13,210 nucleotides of DNA from Beroe ovata (taxonomy: Eukaryota; Ctenophora; Nuda; Beroida; Beroidae): NCBI GenBank assembly GCA_946803715.1, contig CAMPET010000227.1:54926-68135 (forward strand), written 5' to 3'. Below are positions 1 through 7,198 of the stretch, piece after piece; within the stretch, counting starts at the first letter, position 1, and the number at the start of each line of letters is the position of its first letter. The notes beneath the pieces were generated by a model. The model had not been told where the DNA came from and ran no database searches. It saw only the letters and a program-made list of their open reading frames with translations. The position numbers were made by a program, and so were the translations under genes.

Positions 1-53
1 ACCTCACATTCCCACTCACCTCACATCCCCACTTACCTCACATCCCCACTCAC
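1..53 (-). repeat. Three 17-base tandem units, each beginning with a splice donor, at the start of intron 11
   Basis: Read on the minus strand directly after exon 11: GTGAGTGGGGATGTGAG, GTAAGTGGGGATGTGAG, GTGAGTGGGAATGTGAG, then GT at the window edge. Each unit starts with GTGAGT or GTAAGT. Only the first keeps the normal exon end. Using the second or third would add 17 or 34 bases and shift the frame. The array may continue beyond the window. Confidence 0.85.
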
Positions 54-193
54 CTGGTGACGAAGAGTGATTTACACTCAATAAGAAGATTCTTTTCTGA
101 TATGATATGATCTTGTTGCTTTGTGTCCACTATGTGTTTCTTCTTCAAACACTTGAGTGCAAAGGACTTAGCCTTATCGTGCCTCAAACATAC
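54..193 (-). CDS. PRKG: PKG exon 11: kinase N-lobe (ATP lysine, helix C)
   Basis: Acceptor CACATAG, donor CCAG|GTGAGT, residues 460-506. [10 protein letters not shown] carries the ATP-anchoring K473. [18 protein letters not shown] carries the helix-C Glu E492 that pairs with it. KC[12 protein letters not shown] is the type II wording; type I has KRHIVDTRQQ. The catalytic loop, DFG and activation segment are not in the window. Confidence 0.95.
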
Positions 194-3100
194 CTATGTG
201 AGATATCCACACTATATAATCGGTAGTAGAGCGTGAAGAACAGGGTACTGGACACTATTGTTTTACACAGGACACTATTGTTTTACACAGGATATACAAT
301 ACATGGACCATGTCCGTGTGATTGTTCTGAAGTAAAACTCACCAGTTCAACCCGGCCAAAACCGCCCATACCGAGCGTGGCAATGAATTTGAGGTCCTCA
401 TACTTGAGATTCTTGAACTCCTCGTTAGCTGCGACTGGTTCAGGCGAGCTGGATCTCATGGACCCACCGCTGAAATGTCACGTGTCACGTGATGTACAAC
501 GGTTGTCATGGGAATATGACACGTGGCTATAGCTACTACGGGATTGCAATGACATGGACACCCTGTTATAGCTGCGGGCTTCTGTTGAGTTTAGCATCTT
601 TTGAATCGCACATAACCAATTGTCTGATCATAGGTAAACCCTTATTCTGTGACACTAATGATTCATTACCCATACTTGGATCACATTTCCCATAATCGTT
701 AATCCGATACATGGCTACGCTGATTAAACACCACACAAACTCACAGTGCTTTCTGCCAATGATTTGGCCACAGTGCTTTGTCAATTCCTTTTTGTCAATA
801 AAAACTGGGGCAAATTGCCGCAATGTGATTTCCTCATATTATATAGCCGGCTACCAATCAAAAAGCTTGTTACCAATTGTAAAGCGCTACTGGGGTAATA
901 TTCACAACACATAGTGTAATAACAGGGCTTCACCGCATGTATCTACATGTACAATATGACATACGTCACACACACACACACGCACACACATTGTATACAC
1001 AGGCTGGTACACGACGTACAATGGTATAACATGTTGCAATTCTCACTCACTCGGAGATGAGCAGGGGTGTTTCTACTTTTCTGCTGTAGGGGTATCATAA
1101 GACTCAATTGGAGTCGCGGTAAACATTGTGATCGGGTTATGATCTATGAAGGCAAAAAATCTCAAAGGCATGATGATCTGCAGGTCAATGGGCCGGATGG
1201 AACCTATGGTAACTGGTCAAAAACTGTGCGTGTACCTAGACTCACCTGGAAATACTTTCTCTGAGGTTATCAGCCATCTTCTTCTCACTCTCCTTGTATT
1301 TCTCATCCTGGTGTTTGAACTCTTCCAGGGAGCCAATCAACTGCTTGAACGAGCTGTGTGACAGTTTGGTGTGTTACTATTTACATATTATTATCATGTG
1401 ACATATTCTAGTTACACCCCTCCCCAGTGCAATTCTGGAGTAATGGGAATGTACTGGGATGTACTCACGCTCGATCCACAACCAGGCACACCACCTTCTC
1501 AGATTTTGCAATGATGTTTGCTGTTCTCTTATCGTCCCTGAGGTGTTACTTATTGTTATACTTGCAAGGGGGAAGTAATCTCAATATAGTGCGTTTGTGT
1601 GTCCACAAATAACTGTTATTTCGAGTTATAAATAGAGATATAATGAACGCCCATATTTCACCAGAACACTGAGTGCATTATTTTGCAGTCACTTCATTGT
1701 GCAATGAGACTATACAAATGTTCGAACACCCCCCATTCAAGCAAATAAAGTGCTCCAATCTCTAACTAACACCACATTCACAATAGAGCGCAATCACACC
1801 CAGACACACCCTACAAAATAGAAGTACCACACCTATGCCCACGCCCAAAGACAAACACAGGCACGCACCAACAGACACATACAAAACACATACACACACA
1901 CACACACACACTTACTCACAAACACACNCAAACACACACACACATACACAATTACCCGAGAAGAGCTCTCTCCCCGAAATAAGCTCCAGCCTGCAGAGTC
2001 CTGATCTCTGACGCCTCTGTGTCATTCTGCAACTTGGCCGTCACGAGGACTTCCCCCTCGACCATGATGTAGAATGTCTCGCCGTGTGATCCCTGTCTGA
2101 TGATGTAGTCGTTTTGGGAGAACACTTCCTGGGGGGAGAAGGAGGGGTGTGTCAAGGGTGTGGCACTATAATGCACAATACTTGTTCATGATATGCAGGA
2201 ATCCTGATATTATCATTCCATTTAACACTCCTTATTATAATTACTCAATACTAATCCAGTACTCCACCAACGATCATAGCTACGCGGTATGTGTTGTGAA
2301 TGATAACAGGAAATGAACAGTGCTCCTGCTGTCGTGAAGTTCCCGATGAGATAACTAGTTAAGTGGACGGTGTTCTCACTACATCAGTCTAAACTAGCAC
2401 GCGAAGCTGTTACCTACTACTACAGCTCGTGTGTGTTTACCTCCTCGAGTGCATCAGCTATCTTGACAAGCTTAGTCTCGGGCACGTCTTGGAGGAGCTT
2501 CACACTTTTCAGGAAGTCGAGGTGTTGCTTCTGCTTCGCCTGACCGGTCTTCATCATGATGGCCTGGAACAGTGCCCGATCCAACGCCCACATCTTGCAG
2601 TCCGTGAGAGCTGGAAATAGCGCTCAGTTAGTTACCTATCACACTACGGGGTAACTGTGATATTGAGATACTGAGTCAGATACTGGGTTAGATCATAGTG
2701 GATGATAGTTGAGTATCATGTGTGTACCGCTACCTTTTATGCTGGCAGTTCTGGTGCAGTTGTAGAGGATAGCCAACTCCCCGAACACTCGTCCAGGACC
2801 CATTACAGTTAGGACCTTGCCATTCTTGATTACCTCCAGCTGACCCTCTGAAATATAGAAATGTTTACACAACGTCACAACAACAACAACACAACAGATA
2901 AAAACAACACAACACCATCATCACTCATAGGAATCGTACATATATCGACAGATACCTTGCAGAGCGAAGAGTGTACTGCCTGGGTCGCCCTCCCTGATTA
3001 TCCACTCTCCCGCCTTCCTATTATCAGGCTTCATACACGCCACTATCTCTCGAATCTGCGCGTGCTCCAGGTTCTTCATGAAATCATTCTTCAAGATACC

Positions 3101-5165
3101 CGCCTTGATTATCGCCTTGATACTGCAGATTTGTGTTTGGATGTGAGAATATGTTGGAGTATATGCTGGAGAATTGCCAATATCGTGTGATTATGGACAC
3201 AGTGAAAGTGTGGACAATATGGATAATGTGAATGTGGACAGCTTGTCTGGGCAGTGTGTGAATATGGAGAATGTGAATATGGACAGTACTCACTCAGCAT
3301 CCTTGGGGTATTCTGTGAAATCATTCTCAGTAACCGCACTCTCTTTCACAGATTCACCGGATATAGCCACTTGACGCTGTCTCTTGACTGCCTGCGGAGG
3401 TGGTTTCGACTCCGTCTTGACATCTTCCACCTGGTCCAAATCTGGGTCCTCTGATAATGGGAGAGGCGGCATGTGAGAACCACATTGCCACGTGCCAAAC
3501 CGCGCCCATAGCAACTATAGACACACGCTGTGTTTCCATAGCAACTATGTATAGATACCCGTGTATGTTTGTGACGTGAGCAACGTCGCCCACAAAGGGA
3601 TCATATGGGGGAACAATGCTCAATTATAATTCGGGAGTAGCGTGCCATCGTGTTATTGACAGGCATAATGTGACAGTGATTAAAAATCATCCCTGCCATT
3701 AAGTTATCGGGAGTATTTGAGTTTGATATGTTAGAAGTGACAGGCAGGACATACAGCAGATCTATCATGTTAGATACCTATACAGTATACATAATACATC
3801 GTACGCATAGTAAGGAGGGTATAATAGATGGGTGTGACCTCGTATGATAGCCATGTCCCTGAGCGAGAGAAGGTAGCTGTTTCTGTTGAGATACAGATCA
3901 CCACCACCACCATCTCCTTGTCTGTTGAGATACAGATCATCATCATTACCATGATCTCCTTGTCCCGACATCACAATGATGAGCGATGAGCAGAGAGAGT
4001 GATGAGTGATGAGCAGAGACAGTGATGCGCAGACAACTGTTCAATATACCGCCACCCCGTGTTGTGGAGAGGAGAGAGAGAGGGGGAAAGCAAGACAAAC
4101 AAAGATTACACAGGATAGCGCCGCCTCCGGCCAAGAGAACTGTACATGCTACCTGGTACTGAAGCAGGCTACAGTACTGCAGTAAACATATTATATTATC
4201 ACAGGAAAAGAGATGTGCGTCATCATAATGTAGGGATGAGTGTTTACAACAACCAATACTCACATGAACACACACACACGCACACACACACGCACACAGA
4301 CACAGACATACATAATCGCACACGCAAACACACAAACACACACACTGTGTGGGTGTGTGTCTGCGTGTGACTGTGTCACACAATAACACACCGCCTGCTG
4401 CGCGCAAATCAGAGAAAGAGAAGTGAAATCCCACACAACACTCTATCGTATTACGGATATGGTAATCAGACTATTAAATTCTGATTACAACAAATTGTGT
4501 GTATGTATGAAATGTTAAACAAACACAACTACATAGTCCAGTTATTAGGTTAGACGGTTTGCTGTATACCCAATATTGGATTATTGTAATAATATGTACC
4601 TATACAATAATACAATATAGCTATAACAATAGCTCATATTTTGGTGTGGCAAACCTTTGATGCTATCGAGGAGCTCTTGCTGTTTCCTAGGTGATTTGTT
4701 CAGTATCCCCAAAACATCGCGTAGCTTGTTAATTTCTTCCTTCAGTCTCGTAATCTCCTCTCCTTTGTTTGAACTCTCTGGAGTTGTATGGGCGTGTGTG
4801 CGTGGGGGGAGAGAGAAGAGGAGGCTAATATGATTAGATTGGGATCAAATGAACACCTCGTACACTAATTGAAGTGAGCAGGTAGTGTAAATTATGTGAG
4901 AATTCTGAATATGAGAAAGTTGAAACCCTGATTTTGGCAGGTGCAGTGTTAGACGATGACACGTGCTAGGTGACAGCTGGTAGTGACGCAATTTACCTGA
5001 TTTGTATTTGTTGAGTTCAGTCTCCAGGTCCTTAATTTTCTGATCCTTTGCCTTGATCTTCACATAGCAATCCTTAATCTCAGTCCTGAGCTCTGGGATG
5101 AGGACTTTGGCTCTCACGGAGTCCACATCGTCACCACCCTGGTTCTGACCCGCACCATTTCCCAT
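54..5165 (-). CDS. PRKG: cGMP-dependent protein kinase, type II-like; 5' part of a multi-exon gene, 3' end outside the window
   Basis: Joined exons (minus strand, 5' to 3'): 5165-4997, 4777-4655, 3450-3294, 3122-2956, 2847-2734, 2610-2441, 2128-1956, 1537-1469, 1353-1246, 469-343, 193-54. All introns are GT-AG and every phase matches, giving 505 codons plus two bases. Seen in order (residue 1 = Met of MGNG): N-myristoylation-like start, coiled coil (about 20-95), autoinhibitory segment (about 120-130), CNB-A (about 150-265), CNB-B (about 268-385), Ser-rich linker, kinase N-lobe with GMGGFGRV (450-457), K473 and E492. Family knowledge: cGMP binding to the two CNB domains releases the serine/threonine kinase from autoinhibition, and type II enzymes are membrane-tethered dimers. 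MGNG, the HIVDTKQQ stretch with a preceding KC-x-x-K, and the distance to the glycine loop favour type II. About 250 residues (rest of the kinase) should follow left of position 1. Orthology to vertebrate PRKG2 in the strict sense is inference. Confidence 0.95.
251..290. repeat. Perfect 20-base tandem duplication in intron 10
   Basis: GACACTATTGTTTTACACAG occurs twice without a spacer (251-270 and 271-290) in the 149-base intron between exons 10 and 11. It is identical in both copies, so recent. No coding effect. Confidence 0.9.
343..469 (-). CDS. PRKG: PKG exon 10: Ser-rich linker and kinase glycine loop
   Basis: Acceptor ATTTCAG, donor ACTG|GTGAGT, residues 417-459. The serine-rich SMRSSSPEP stretch, a plausible phosphorylation site, precedes [16 protein letters not shown] and the ATP-binding glycine loop GMGGFGRV (450-457). 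Met replaces the usual Val after the first loop glycine. It ends in phase 0. Confidence 0.95.
479..525. promoter_or_regulatory. Cluster of three CACGTG E-boxes in intron 9
   Basis: CACGTG occurs at 479-484, 486-491 and 520-525. The first two form a 15-base palindrome, TCACGTG-T-CACGTGA, starting a few bases outside exon 10. Such sites bind bHLH factors (Myc/Max, USF, MITF/TFE, CLOCK). Binding here is inferred from sequence only. Confidence 0.45.
967..990. repeat. CA microsatellite
   Basis: A (CA)n tract of 12 units with one CG interruption, inside PKG intron 9. Confidence 0.9.
1246..1353 (-). CDS. PRKG: PKG exon 9: end of CNB-B and linker helix
   Basis: Acceptor ACACAG, donor CCAG|GTGAGT, residues 381-417. 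[12 protein letters not shown] matches the capping helix of CNB-B (SFKHLIGGLDD in vertebrate type I). A highly charged helix, [13 protein letters not shown], leads into the linker to the kinase. The first and last codons are split and match the neighbouring exons. Confidence 0.93.
1469..1537 (-). CDS. PRKG: PKG exon 8: CNB-B phosphate-binding cassette
   Basis: A 69-base exon, too short to show as an open frame by itself. Acceptor CCTCAG, donor GAGC|GTGAGT, residues 358-381. It encodes [20 protein letters not shown] followed by DR. R362 and T363 complete the cassette begun in exon 7. The Thr again indicates cGMP rather than cAMP. The split Gly and Ala codons join cleanly to both neighbours. 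Confidence 0.93.
1846..1955. repeat. AC-rich tract abutting the donor of PKG exon 7
   Basis: CA repeats with short interruptions run up to the splice site. Pure runs are at 1892-1910 and 1931-1944, and an ambiguous base is at 1928. On the transcribed (minus) strand this is a GU-rich tract beginning right after the donor, with two further donor-like words GTGAGT/GTAAGT around 1911-1918. UG-rich elements next to donors are bound by CELF and TDP-43 type factors (family knowledge). Confidence 0.8.
1956..2128 (-). CDS. PRKG: PKG exon 7: CNB-B core
   Basis: Acceptor CCCCCCAG, donor TCGG|GTAATT, residues 301-358. It has [17 protein letters not shown] and [12 protein letters not shown]353 is the ribose-binding Glu. 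R343 lies 20 residues before T363, the spacing of Arg297 and Thr317 in human PKG I-beta, two cGMP contacts of CNB-B (family knowledge). A long GT-rich tract follows the donor in the intron. Confidence 0.95.
2441..2610 (-). CDS. PRKG: PKG exon 6: CNB-A C-helix and start of CNB-B
   Basis: Acceptor TTTCCAG, donor GGAG|GTAAAC, residues 244-300. It reads [19 protein letters not shown], then a charged helix with [26 protein letters not shown] resembles type II (type I has WAIDR), and [12 protein letters not shown]-like spacing matches the CNB-A/CNB-B junction. It ends in phase 0. Confidence 0.94.
2734..2847 (-). CDS. PRKG: PKG exon 5: phosphate-binding cassette of CNB-A
   Basis: Acceptor ATTTCAG, donor AAAG|GTAGCG, residues 206-244. 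It contains [20 protein letters not shown], an almost invariant PKG sequence. E229 would bind the ribose 2'-OH and R238 the cyclic phosphate. T239 is the residue that distinguishes cGMP-binding PKG sites from cAMP-binding PKA sites, which have Ala there (family knowledge). Confidence 0.95.
2876..2897. repeat. CAA-rich simple repeat
   Basis: Short (ACA)n/(CAA)n tract in PKG intron 4, about 30 bases upstream of the exon 5 acceptor. On the transcribed strand it is a GTT-rich run. Confidence 0.7.
2956..3122 (-). CDS. PRKG: PKG exon 4: first half of CNB-A
   Basis: Acceptor CTGCAG, donor CAAG|GTATCT, residues 150-206. The motif [11 protein letters not shown] is nearly identical to [11 protein letters not shown] of vertebrate type [17 protein letters not shown] then forms the first strands of the cyclic-nucleotide-binding barrel. 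The last codon is split one base into Glu206. Confidence 0.93.
3181..3290. repeat. Degenerate repeat of a 12-18 base unit in intron 3
   Basis: Variants of AATGTGAATRTGGACA recur (for example around 3222-3240 and 3269-3285), making up most of the 171-base intron between exons 3 and 4. Copies are diverged and the borders are imprecise. Confidence 0.55.
3294..3450 (-). CDS. PRKG: PKG exon 3: autoinhibitory (pseudosubstrate) segment
   Basis: Acceptor TTATCAG, donor GCTGA|GTGAGT, residues 98-150. The acidic start [10 protein letters not shown] is followed by [19 protein letters not shown]. The last part aligns with the basic-x-AIS inhibitory stretch of PKG I-beta (KRQAISAE), in which the residue before Ser occupies the catalytic cleft in the inactive enzyme. 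It ends at FTEYPKDA, comparable to the FYPKS of vertebrate type I just before CNB-A. Confidence 0.92.
3532..3545 (-). promoter_or_regulatory. X-box-like RFX site
   Basis: The minus strand reads GTTGCTATGGAAAC, matching the RFX/DAF-19 X-box pattern RYYNYYATRRNRAC at every position. A partial copy, GTTGCTATGGGCGC, lies 30 bases away (3502-3515). X-boxes typically control ciliary genes. One match in 13 kb can arise by chance. Confidence 0.3.
3882..3962. repeat. Imperfect 39-42 base tandem duplication
   Basis: TCTGTTGAGATACAGATCA, then a CAC/ATC triplet run, then ATCTCCTTG occurs twice, starting at 3882 and 3921. The copies differ mainly in the triplet run (CACCACCAC against TCATCATTACCATG). It lies in PKG intron 2. 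Confidence 0.8.
4268..4375. repeat. CA tract that switches to TG tract (hairpin-forming)
   Basis: From 4268 the plus strand is CA-rich (ACACACACG units). At about 4346 it changes to TG-rich (TGTGTGGGTGTGTGT). Because CA and TG are complementary, either strand could fold back on itself. It lies in PKG intron 2. Confidence 0.8.
4655..4777 (-). CDS. PRKG: PKG exon 2: second half of the coiled coil
   Basis: Acceptor CTCCAG, residues 57-98. It contains [20 protein letters not shown] with hydrophobic residues at heptad spacing, continuing the leucine zipper of exon 1, then a basic SPRKQQ turn. The donor AAAG|GTTTGC has T at +3 and is the weakest donor of the gene, so skipping or alternative ends are possible. 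Skipping would not shift the frame, because the exon is 123 bases (41 codons) and phases on both sides are equal. Confidence 0.9.
4997..5165 (-). CDS. PRKG: PKG exon 1: MGNG start and first half of the coiled coil
   Basis: The exon starts at a TTTCAG acceptor, first exon base 5176. The first in-frame Met is at 5165-5163, 11 bases inside. It begins [13 protein letters not shown], the same four residues as vertebrate PRKG2, where Gly2 is myristoylated. The Gly at position 6 is less ideal than Ser. A charged heptad-like helix follows (PELRTEIKD ... [13 protein letters not shown]), the dimerisation coil. It ends TCAG|GTAAAT with one base of a split codon (residue 57). The 11 bases before the ATG are open in frame, so translation could also enter from an upstream exon. 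The base at -3 is C, a weak start context. Confidence 0.9.
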
Positions 5166-5176
5166 GCGTCCTGCAT

Positions 5177-6150
5177 CTGAAATAGAGGACCATGTTAGAA
5201 AGATCACACAATCATAGGAGGAAATGAGGAAATAGTACAGCTCATTTACAATCTTGTCCAATCACACTTTGTACATATCCCATCACGATTTCTCAGTTCA
5301 CCACATAATGCCTACTAAGACAATGTCATGATAAGAGTGGTGACAGTGTCATCCCACAGTATAGTCTCGTGACTGTGGCCTCGCGATGACGGTACCGTGT
5401 GAGTAAGCGCGGTGACGTGCTTTTTCATGCCCCTTCCTTTCTCACATATACACACCCGTGACCACAGTGACCCTTGACACAGAGGGGGAATCCCTAACTC
5501 AGTGTGGGTAATTGCGATATCTCATTCTGCAAAATCCAATAGGTATTTCCAAAGCGAGATTGTAATGTAGATTGAGCGTGTATTAGAGTGTAGGTACTGC
5601 TTATTCGTGAGAGTTACATTTACACTCATCCCAGTTAGGAGAAAAAACTTCTAATTATAAGGTGGCACCAGTCTCAGAATAAAGACAGGAATGAATTTAC
5701 ACTTCAGATGCCATTCCCGTCGAGAGCGCTTCGCATGTGATGAAATGTCTTCTTAACATTCCGGTAAAGTCGTTCAGTACTATAACAGAGTCTGACTCAA
5801 AAACTGATTAATATAAGAACTACTCGAATGAAGATAGTAAAGAAGTGAATTTCTGAAAACTCACATTATATTATCTCTGAGGGGAAATTGCCCTCTTGCA
5901 ACACCCAAAGTTCAATTGAAATTCCGCAAGAAAAAATCTCTCGCCCGCGTAGGTAAGTACTCAATTTTCTGTCTTTGCATATTCATTATTCATCTTCACC
6001 TACAACCATAAACTGCTCATACCTATTATGTTCATTTTCTGATCTGGAATAAAATACCTTTCACCCATAAGAAAATACAGAATACAGATAGATCTAGAAT
6101 AAGTAGTATAGTTGGTGTACCTATAATATAGATTCGTGTCTCAGAACACT
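5177..6150. other. Upstream of PKG exon 1, or part of a long first intron; no gene seen
   Basis: No coding segment recognised. Around 5380-5420 are TGACG/GTGACGTG words that resemble CRE half-sites. The stretch is AT-rich with several in-frame stops on all frames. A non-coding first exon ending in a GT donor could lie here, because exon 1 starts at a clear acceptor, but none can be chosen from sequence. Confidence 0.5.
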
Positions 6151-6155
6151 GAAAG

Positions 6156-6180
6156 TGACGTCATAGAGGTACTTATATAA
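6156..6180. promoter_or_regulatory. Consensus CRE next to a TATA-like palindrome
   Basis: TGACGTCA (6156-6163) is the full CREB/ATF site. Eight bases on is CTTATATAAG (6172-6181), a perfect palindrome containing TATATAA. Both are orientation-neutral, so a start site could lie about 30 bases to either side. It is about 1 kb upstream of PKG exon 1 and inside the putative long first intron. Confidence 0.35.
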
Positions 6181-6640
6181 GTCTGGTTCGCAGATGCTCT
6201 GATACATATATAATTGCCCTATTTAGGTAATTAGGATCAAACTAGGCAACGTATAACATGAGTGGGTATAGTTATACGTGAACATAGGGGGAGCGTGCTC
6301 TAGATATGATAGGGCACTTACACACTGTGTGTTACACATCATACATGAGGGCGATTATATTAAGTTCTCTTACAGACTTGTTTCATCTTACTAGAGTTTT
6401 ATACAAACTTAAGGTCATTGAAAGTAGGTACCTAGCTGATTTTTGGAAGATTTGAAAAGTCATTTCTCCAAATTTTGGAAGAAAATCTAATGTGGCATAC
6501 CTCTCTTTGGAATTTTTGCAGACCCTTTCTTCATGATTTATTGACTTCAGTCCACAAGTAGCAGAAGCTAGCTGTTTGTAAAAAATTTGAAAATAATGGG
6601 AGATAGAGGTGGACAAAATGAGAATGATCTAGGAAAATGT
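6181..6640. other. Non-coding AT-rich stretch
   Basis: Nothing recognisable. Short open frames on the minus strand around 6383-6758 are AT-driven, lack motifs and splice context, and are not called. Confidence 0.5.
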
Positions 6641-6649
6641 TTGATATTA

Positions 6650-6682
6650 ATAGGTAAGTGATAGGTAAGTGATAGGTAAGTG
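6650..6682 (+). repeat. Three perfect 11-base units with a splice-donor word
   Basis: ATAGGTAAGTG occurs three times without spacer (6650-6660, 6661-6671, 6672-6682). Each carries G|GTAAGT on the plus strand. No coding exon precedes it on that strand. Confidence 0.9.
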
Positions 6683-6812
6683 AAACCCTAACTAGTAACT
6701 GAGGAGAACGGGCAGAGGAAATAAAGAATGCTTGGATCTCGATAATGCTTGTACACACCCACTATAAGATCTCACCACCTCCCAATCGGTCCCCCTGCCG
6801 TATTGTTTACCT

Positions 6813-6841
6813 CTATAATACCTGTCCCCTATAATACGTGT
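6813..6841. repeat. Short direct repeat CTATAATACSTGT
   Basis: CTATAATACCTGT at 6813-6825 and CTATAATACGTGT at 6829-6841 differ at one base and are separated by three bases. Confidence 0.8.
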
Positions 6842-6940
6842 ACATTATTTACCTAACAAAGAAAAGATAATGAGTCATTAGTAGGATTACTTCACCAGTG
6901 CTAACTCGCATGCAAAGGCTGTATTGTATTGTGTGAGCTC

Positions 6941-7006
6941 TGCGCACACACGGTACACGCGCGCACTTGCGCGCCCGCGGCAGTCAGCCTGTCTCCCTGT
7001 ACAGGG
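6941..7006. promoter_or_regulatory. Small CpG-rich block with two palindromes
   Basis: In otherwise CpG-poor DNA, 6941-6980 has many CpGs. GCGCGCA-CT-TGCGCGC (6959-6974) is a 7+2+7 perfect palindrome resembling an NRF1 site with a stretched centre. CCCTGTACAGGG (6995-7006) is a perfect 12-base palindrome. The block is about 200 bases inside the intron that would follow the putative alternative first exon, so it may mark a promoter region. Confidence 0.4.
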
Positions 7007-7198
7007 ATGCTATGTACTCAACTATATAGGTAATATACTGAAGAGTCATGAATTGCATGAAATAGATTGTTGAATGTTGGGATATTGTACAAAGCATGGT
7101 TCATTTAGTCCTATGATGGGTGGTGAAGAGGAGCTGATAAGCTGCAAGACGTGCAATCTATCATGAAAAATTATTCAGGTGGGGCCAATTTGACTTAC

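Larger units (their letters stand above)
470..1245 (-). other. PKG intron 9
   Basis: This 776-base intron separates exon 9 from exon 10. It holds the E-box cluster near its 3' end and a CA tract (967-990). No additional exon is needed, because exons 9 and 10 join in phase. The open frames visible here on either strand have no protein-like composition. Confidence 0.85.
3451..4654 (-). other. PKG intron 2, the largest certain intron
   Basis: A 1,204-base intron. It contains the repeated CCATAGCAACTAT motif (3506-3518, 3536-3548), a duplicated 39-42 base segment (3882-3962), a GATGAGCAGAGA-type degenerate repeat (about 3976-4032) and a CA-to-TG simple repeat (4268-4375). The long open frame across 3946-4434 on the minus strand is largely translation of the simple repeat and is not a gene. 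Confidence 0.85.

Noticed and set aside
1716-1735. GTTCGAAC word resembling a tRNA B box
   Set aside because: No A box at suitable distance and no cloverleaf could be drawn. It lies inside a PKG intron.
2429-2620. Plus-strand frame opposite PKG exon 6, and similar plus-strand frames opposite exons 3, 4, 8, 9 and 10
   Set aside because: They are antisense shadows of clearly conserved minus-strand exons.
3946-4434. 162-codon open frame on the minus strand rich in Cys/Val
   Set aside because: Mostly translation of the CA/TG tract inside a PKG intron. It has no domain and lies between two certain exons of the same strand.
5163-5176. Taking the ATG formed by the first three bases of exon 1 (5176-5174) as the start
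   Set aside because: It is in a different frame from the coiled coil and would not encode the kinase.
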